A stretch of DNA of 64,000 nucleotides from Streptomyces viridochromogenes DSM 40736 (GTDB lineage: Bacteria; Actinomycetota; Actinomycetes; Streptomycetales; Streptomycetaceae), in contig NZ_GG657757.1 in the NCBI RefSeq assembly GCF_000158955.1, positions 7,465,447 to 7,529,446 of the forward strand, in the 5' to 3' direction. Positions 61,332 to 64,000 of this stretch are shown in pieces (the stretch's first letter is position 1; the number at the start of each line of letters is the position of its first letter). The position numbers and the translations under genes were made by a program. The notes beneath the pieces were generated by a model. It did not search any database, was not told the DNA's origin, and saw only the letters and a list, made by a program, of their open reading frames with translations.

Positions 61332-62459
61332 ATGCCCGCAATCCCCGGACCCGACCCCGTCCGCTTCGCCTACTGGGTGCCGAACGTCAGTGGCGGCCTG
61401 GTCACCAGCACCATCGAGCAGCGCACCGACTGGGGCTACGAGTACAACCGGGAACTGGCTGTCCTCGCCGAGAACAACGGCTTCGACTACGCCCTCAGCC
61501 AGGTCCGCTACATGGCCAGTTACGGCGCCGAGTACCAGCACGAGTCGACCAGCTTCAGCCTCGCCCTGCTGCTCGCCACCCAGCGGCTGAAGGTCATCGC
61601 CGCCGTCCACCCCGGCCTTTGGCACCCGGGTGTCCTCGCCAAGCTCGGCGCCACCGCCGACCACTTGTCGGGCGGCCGCTTCGCCGTCAATGTCGTCAGC
61701 GGCTGGTTCAAGGGGGAGTTCACCGCCCTCGGCGAGCCGTGGCTGGAGCACGACGAACGCTACCGGCGCGCGGAGGAGTTCATCACCGCCCTGCGCACGA
61801 TCTGGACCGAGGACCACGCCGAACTCGCCGGTGATTTCTACCGGGTGCGCGACTTCTCTCTCAAGCCCAAGCCGTTGAACACCCCCGAGCGCCCGAACCC
61901 GGAGATCTTCCAGGGCGGCAACTCCACCGCCGCCCGCGCCATGGCGGGCCGTGTCTCCGACTGGTACTTCAGCAACGGTAAGGACTTCGACGGCGTCACC
62001 GAGCAGATCGCCGACGTCCGCGCCTCCGCCGCCCAAGCGGGCCGTACGCCACCGAAGTTCGGCCTCAACGGCTTCCTCATCGCCCGCGACACCGAGGCCG
62101 AGGCCCGCGACACGCTCCGCGAGATCGTCGCCCACGCCGACACCGAGGCCGTGCACGGTTTCCGCGACGCCGTCCAGCAGGCCGGACAGTCCACCGCCGA
62201 CGGCAAGGGCATGTGGCAGGACTCGAGCTTCGAGGACCTCGTCCAGTACAACGACGGCTTCCGTACGGGTCTGATCGGCACCCCTGAGCAGATCGCCGAG
62301 CGGATCGTCGCCTACAAGCGGCTCGGCGTCGACCTCTTCCTCCTCGGCTTCCTGCACTACCACGAGGAGGTCGAGTACTTCGGCAAGAGGGTGCTGCCCC
62401 TCGTACGCGAACTGGAGGCCCAGCAGCCCGCCTCCGAGCCCGTCGCCGCCCGCGCCTGA
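61332..62459 (+). CDS. sfnG: Dimethylsulfone monooxygenase SfnG
   Basis: FMNH2-dependent monooxygenase of 375 residues that converts dimethylsulfone to methanesulfinate, allowing use of its sulfur. Very close to known SfnG along its length: RFAYWVPNVSGGLVTSTIEQ, GAEYQHESTSFSLALLLATQ, FAVNVVSGWFKGEFTALGE, EDLVQYNDGFRTGLIGTPEQ and LGFLHYHEEVEYFGKRVLPL. ATG 61332 has GGAG 7 nt upstream. It is preceded by the CCRC leader and a 190-nt untranslated region, and followed by sfnB. It needs reduced FMN from a partner reductase. Confidence 0.93.
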   Translation: MPAIPGPDPVRFAYWVPNVSGGLVTSTIEQRTDWGYEYNRELAVLAENNGFDYALSQVRYMASYGAEYQHESTSFSLALLLATQRLKVIAAVHPGLWHPGVLAKLGATADHLSGGRFAVNVVSGWFKGEFTALGEPWLEHDERYRRAEEFITALRTIWTEDHAELAGDFYRVRDFSLKPKPLNTPERPNPEIFQGGNSTAARAMAGRVSDWYFSNGKDFDGVTEQIADVRASAAQAGRTPPKFGLNGFLIARDTEAEARDTLREIVAHADTEAVHGFRDAVQQAGQSTADGKGMWQDSSFEDLVQYNDGFRTGLIGTPEQIAERIVAYKRLGVDLFLLGFLHYHEEVEYFGKRVLPLVRELEAQQPASEPVAARA

Positions 62460-62497
62460 CCACCCGTAACAGCACCGACAGTAAGAGAGGTATCCCC

Positions 62498-63715
62498 ATG
62501 AGCACCGCCGCACCGGCCGACTGGAAGACCGCCCCTGCCCCGACCGACGCCGCCGGCTGGATCGCCCGCGCCGCCGAGGTCGCCGCCATCCTCGCCTCCG
62601 ACGCCGCCGCCCGGGACAAGACCGCCGCCACCCCGTACGCCGAGGTCCGGCTGCTGAAGGAGTCCGGCCTGGTCACCCTCCTCGGCCCCGTCGAGCACGG
62701 CGGCGGGGGCCAGGACTGGCCCACTGCCTACCGTGTCGTCCGCGAGGTCGCCAAGGCGGACGGTTCCATCGGCCAGCTGCTCGGCTACCACTACCTGTGG
62801 AACTGGGCCGCCCGGCTGGTCGGCACCCGCGAGCAGTGGGAGCACGTCGAGGCCGAGGCCGCCCGCAACCAGTGGTTCTTCGGCGGCGCGGTCAACCCGC
62901 GCGACGAGGACGTGGTGGTGAGGGACGAGGGCGACACGCTCACCTTCACCGGCCGCAAGTCCTTCTCCACCGGCAGCAAGGTCTCCGACGTCACCGTGCT
63001 GGAAGGCGTCCTGGCCGGCACCGACGACCACGTCTTCGCCATCGTCCCGTCCGACAGCGAGGGCCTGACCTTCCACGACGACTGGGACAACATCGGCCAG
63101 CGCCTCACCGAGAGCGGCGGCGTCACCCTCGACGCCGTACGGGTCCCCTGGTCGGCCGCGGCGGGCTACGTCGACAAGCGGTTCCAGCCGCGCGTCTACA
63201 ACACCCTCAACGTGCCCACCATCCAGCTCGTCTTCGTCAACTTCTACCTCGGCATCGCCGCCGGCGCACTGGAGACCGCCGCCACCTACACCCGGACCAA
63301 GTCGCGGCCCTGGCTGCACGGCGGCCACGAGCACGCCGTCGACGAGCCGTACGTCATCGACATCTACGGCGACCTCACCGCCAAGCTGTGGGCCGTCGAG
63401 GCCCTGGCCGACGCCGTGGCCGCCGAGGGCCAGAGGTTGCACGACGACCCGGACGCGGTCACCGAACAGGCCCGGGGCGAGTTCGAGGTCCGGGTGGCCG
63501 CGGTGAAGGCCCGCGCCACCGACGTGGCCCTGGACATCACCAACCGCATCTTCGAGGTGACCGGTGCGCGTGCCACCGCCTCCGCGGAGGGCCTCGACCG
63601 CTTCTGGCGCAACGTCCGCACCCACTCGCTCCACGACCCGGTCGCCTACAAGCGCCGCGAGATCGGCCGCCACGTCCTCAGCGGCGAACTGCCGCAGCCC
63701 ACCTGGTACTCCTGA
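62498..63715 (+). CDS. SfnB/DszC-family acyl-CoA-dehydrogenase-like monooxygenase
   Basis: A 405-residue flavoprotein with the acyl-CoA dehydrogenase fold: LGPVEHGGGGQDWPTAYRVV, LGYHYLWNWAARLVG, FTGRKSFSTGSKVSDVTVLE, VTGARATASAEGLDRFWRNV. SfnB and DszC members use reduced FMN and oxygen on sulfur compounds instead of dehydrogenating acyl-CoA. It lies 38 bp after sfnG and 11 bp before an FMN reductase gene, the usual order for two-component organosulfur oxidation. Confidence 0.88.
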   Translation: MSTAAPADWKTAPAPTDAAGWIARAAEVAAILASDAAARDKTAATPYAEVRLLKESGLVTLLGPVEHGGGGQDWPTAYRVVREVAKADGSIGQLLGYHYLWNWAARLVGTREQWEHVEAEAARNQWFFGGAVNPRDEDVVVRDEGDTLTFTGRKSFSTGSKVSDVTVLEGVLAGTDDHVFAIVPSDSEGLTFHDDWDNIGQRLTESGGVTLDAVRVPWSAAAGYVDKRFQPRVYNTLNVPTIQLVFVNFYLGIAAGALETAATYTRTKSRPWLHGGHEHAVDEPYVIDIYGDLTAKLWAVEALADAVAAEGQRLHDDPDAVTEQARGEFEVRVAAVKARATDVALDITNRIFEVTGARATASAEGLDRFWRNVRTHSLHDPVAYKRREIGRHVLSGELPQPTWYS

Positions 63716-63726
63716 AAGGCCCTCGC

Positions 63727-64000
63727 ATGGCCACCATCCCTCCATCTCCGGCAGTCCGTCCGCCACCTCCCGCACCGCCCGGCTGCCGCGCCACCTGGAC
63801 GACCGGCTCGCGGCACAGGGACACGAGGTGATCCCGTTCGACGTCCGGACCCTGCCCGCCGAGGCCCTGCTCGGGGCGGACTTCCGGCACCCGGAGATCG
63901 TCCGGGCCACCGCCCTGGTCGAGCGGGCCGAGGGGGCGTGGTCGGTACCCCCGTCTACAAGGCTGCCCACTCCGGGCTGCTGAAGTCCCTGCTGGACCTG
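63727..64000 (+). pseudogene. NADPH-dependent FMN reductase (MsuE/SsuE-like), frameshifted and cut by window end
   Basis: From ATG 63727 the first codons read MATI. The flavodoxin-like sequence then appears in the next frame: ISGSPSATSRTARLPRHLD, VIPFDVRTLPAEALLGADF, IVRATALVERAEG. A further shift near 63931-63941 gives VVGTPVYKAAHSGLLKSLLDL to the window edge. Each break is explained by one missing base. Such reductases supply FMNH2 to SfnG and SfnB. The remaining C-terminal ~100 residues lie outside. Confidence 0.8.

Overview
The window is high-GC actinobacterial DNA, almost certainly from a Streptomyces chromosome. The evidence is very high third-position GC, dense 4-bp stop/start overlaps (ATGA, GTGA, TTGA), many GTG/TTG starts, Tat-exported lipoproteins, a sugar ABC transporter without its own ATPase, and regulators typical of the genus. 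I saw no rRNA, tRNA, CRISPR array, prophage or intact insertion sequence. From memory, the gene order at the left end and at the PPTase pair resembles the S. coelicolor SCO6657-SCO6673 neighbourhood, with catabolic blocks between.

Layout. (1) 1-7.2 kb, minus: a transketolase-transaldolase-zwf-opcA-pgi operon (pentose phosphate pathway), with a divergent AraC regulator. (2) 8.1-11 kb: a secreted GH16+CBM6 glucanase preceded by two GAGAGCGCTCTC palindromes, then an SRPBCC gene and remnants of an FAD oxidoreductase and an SDR. (3) 11-19.9 kb: a hydroxycinnamate/phenylpropanoid-type (cou/phd-like) catabolic block with MarR and PaaX regulators, SDR, amidohydrolase, CoA ligase, MaoC hydratase, a frameshifted MHS transporter, a secreted hydrolase and an IclR regulator. 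(4) 19.9-38.5 kb: a glycan utilisation locus with two Tat-exported phosphoesterases, GH2, an alkaline-phosphatase-fold enzyme, a sugar ABC importer, PfkB kinase, DeoR regulator, GH4, GH38 and GH29. (5) 38.6-42.4 kb: sulfotransferase, ATP-grasp enzyme, and a PptH-like metallophosphoesterase overlapping a PPTase. (6) 42.5-45.1 kb: XRE/ImmA-IrrE pair with a small partner, and a stand-alone MmyB-type ligand-binding domain. (7) 45.1-50.6 kb: trans-4-hydroxyproline catabolism, with two of the three dehydrogenase subunits broken. (8) 50.6-52.8 kb: a VanA/VanB-like Rieske oxygenase operon. (9) 53.3-64 kb: an organosulfur scavenging island with a sulfonate-type ABC importer, SfnG, SfnB, several flavin monooxygenases and a vanadium haloperoxidase. 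Both main operons of this island are preceded by tiny cysteine-containing leader peptides whose promoters place the transcription start at the AUG.

Two cross-cutting themes stand out. First, the sulfur island carries a repeated regulatory design of leaderless, Cys-rich leader peptides in front of sulfur operons. Second, the window is unusually rich in lesions. There are single-base frameshifts (MFS, both hydroxyproline dehydrogenase flavoproteins, LLM monooxygenases, FMN reductase), a patch in the amidohydrolase where several small deletions appear to cancel, and genes that keep both ends but have lost the middle. Some of these may be sequencing errors; the larger internal deletions look real. 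The three catabolic themes could connect: ferulate-type substrates yield vanillate, a plausible substrate of the VanA-like oxygenase. That link is inference.
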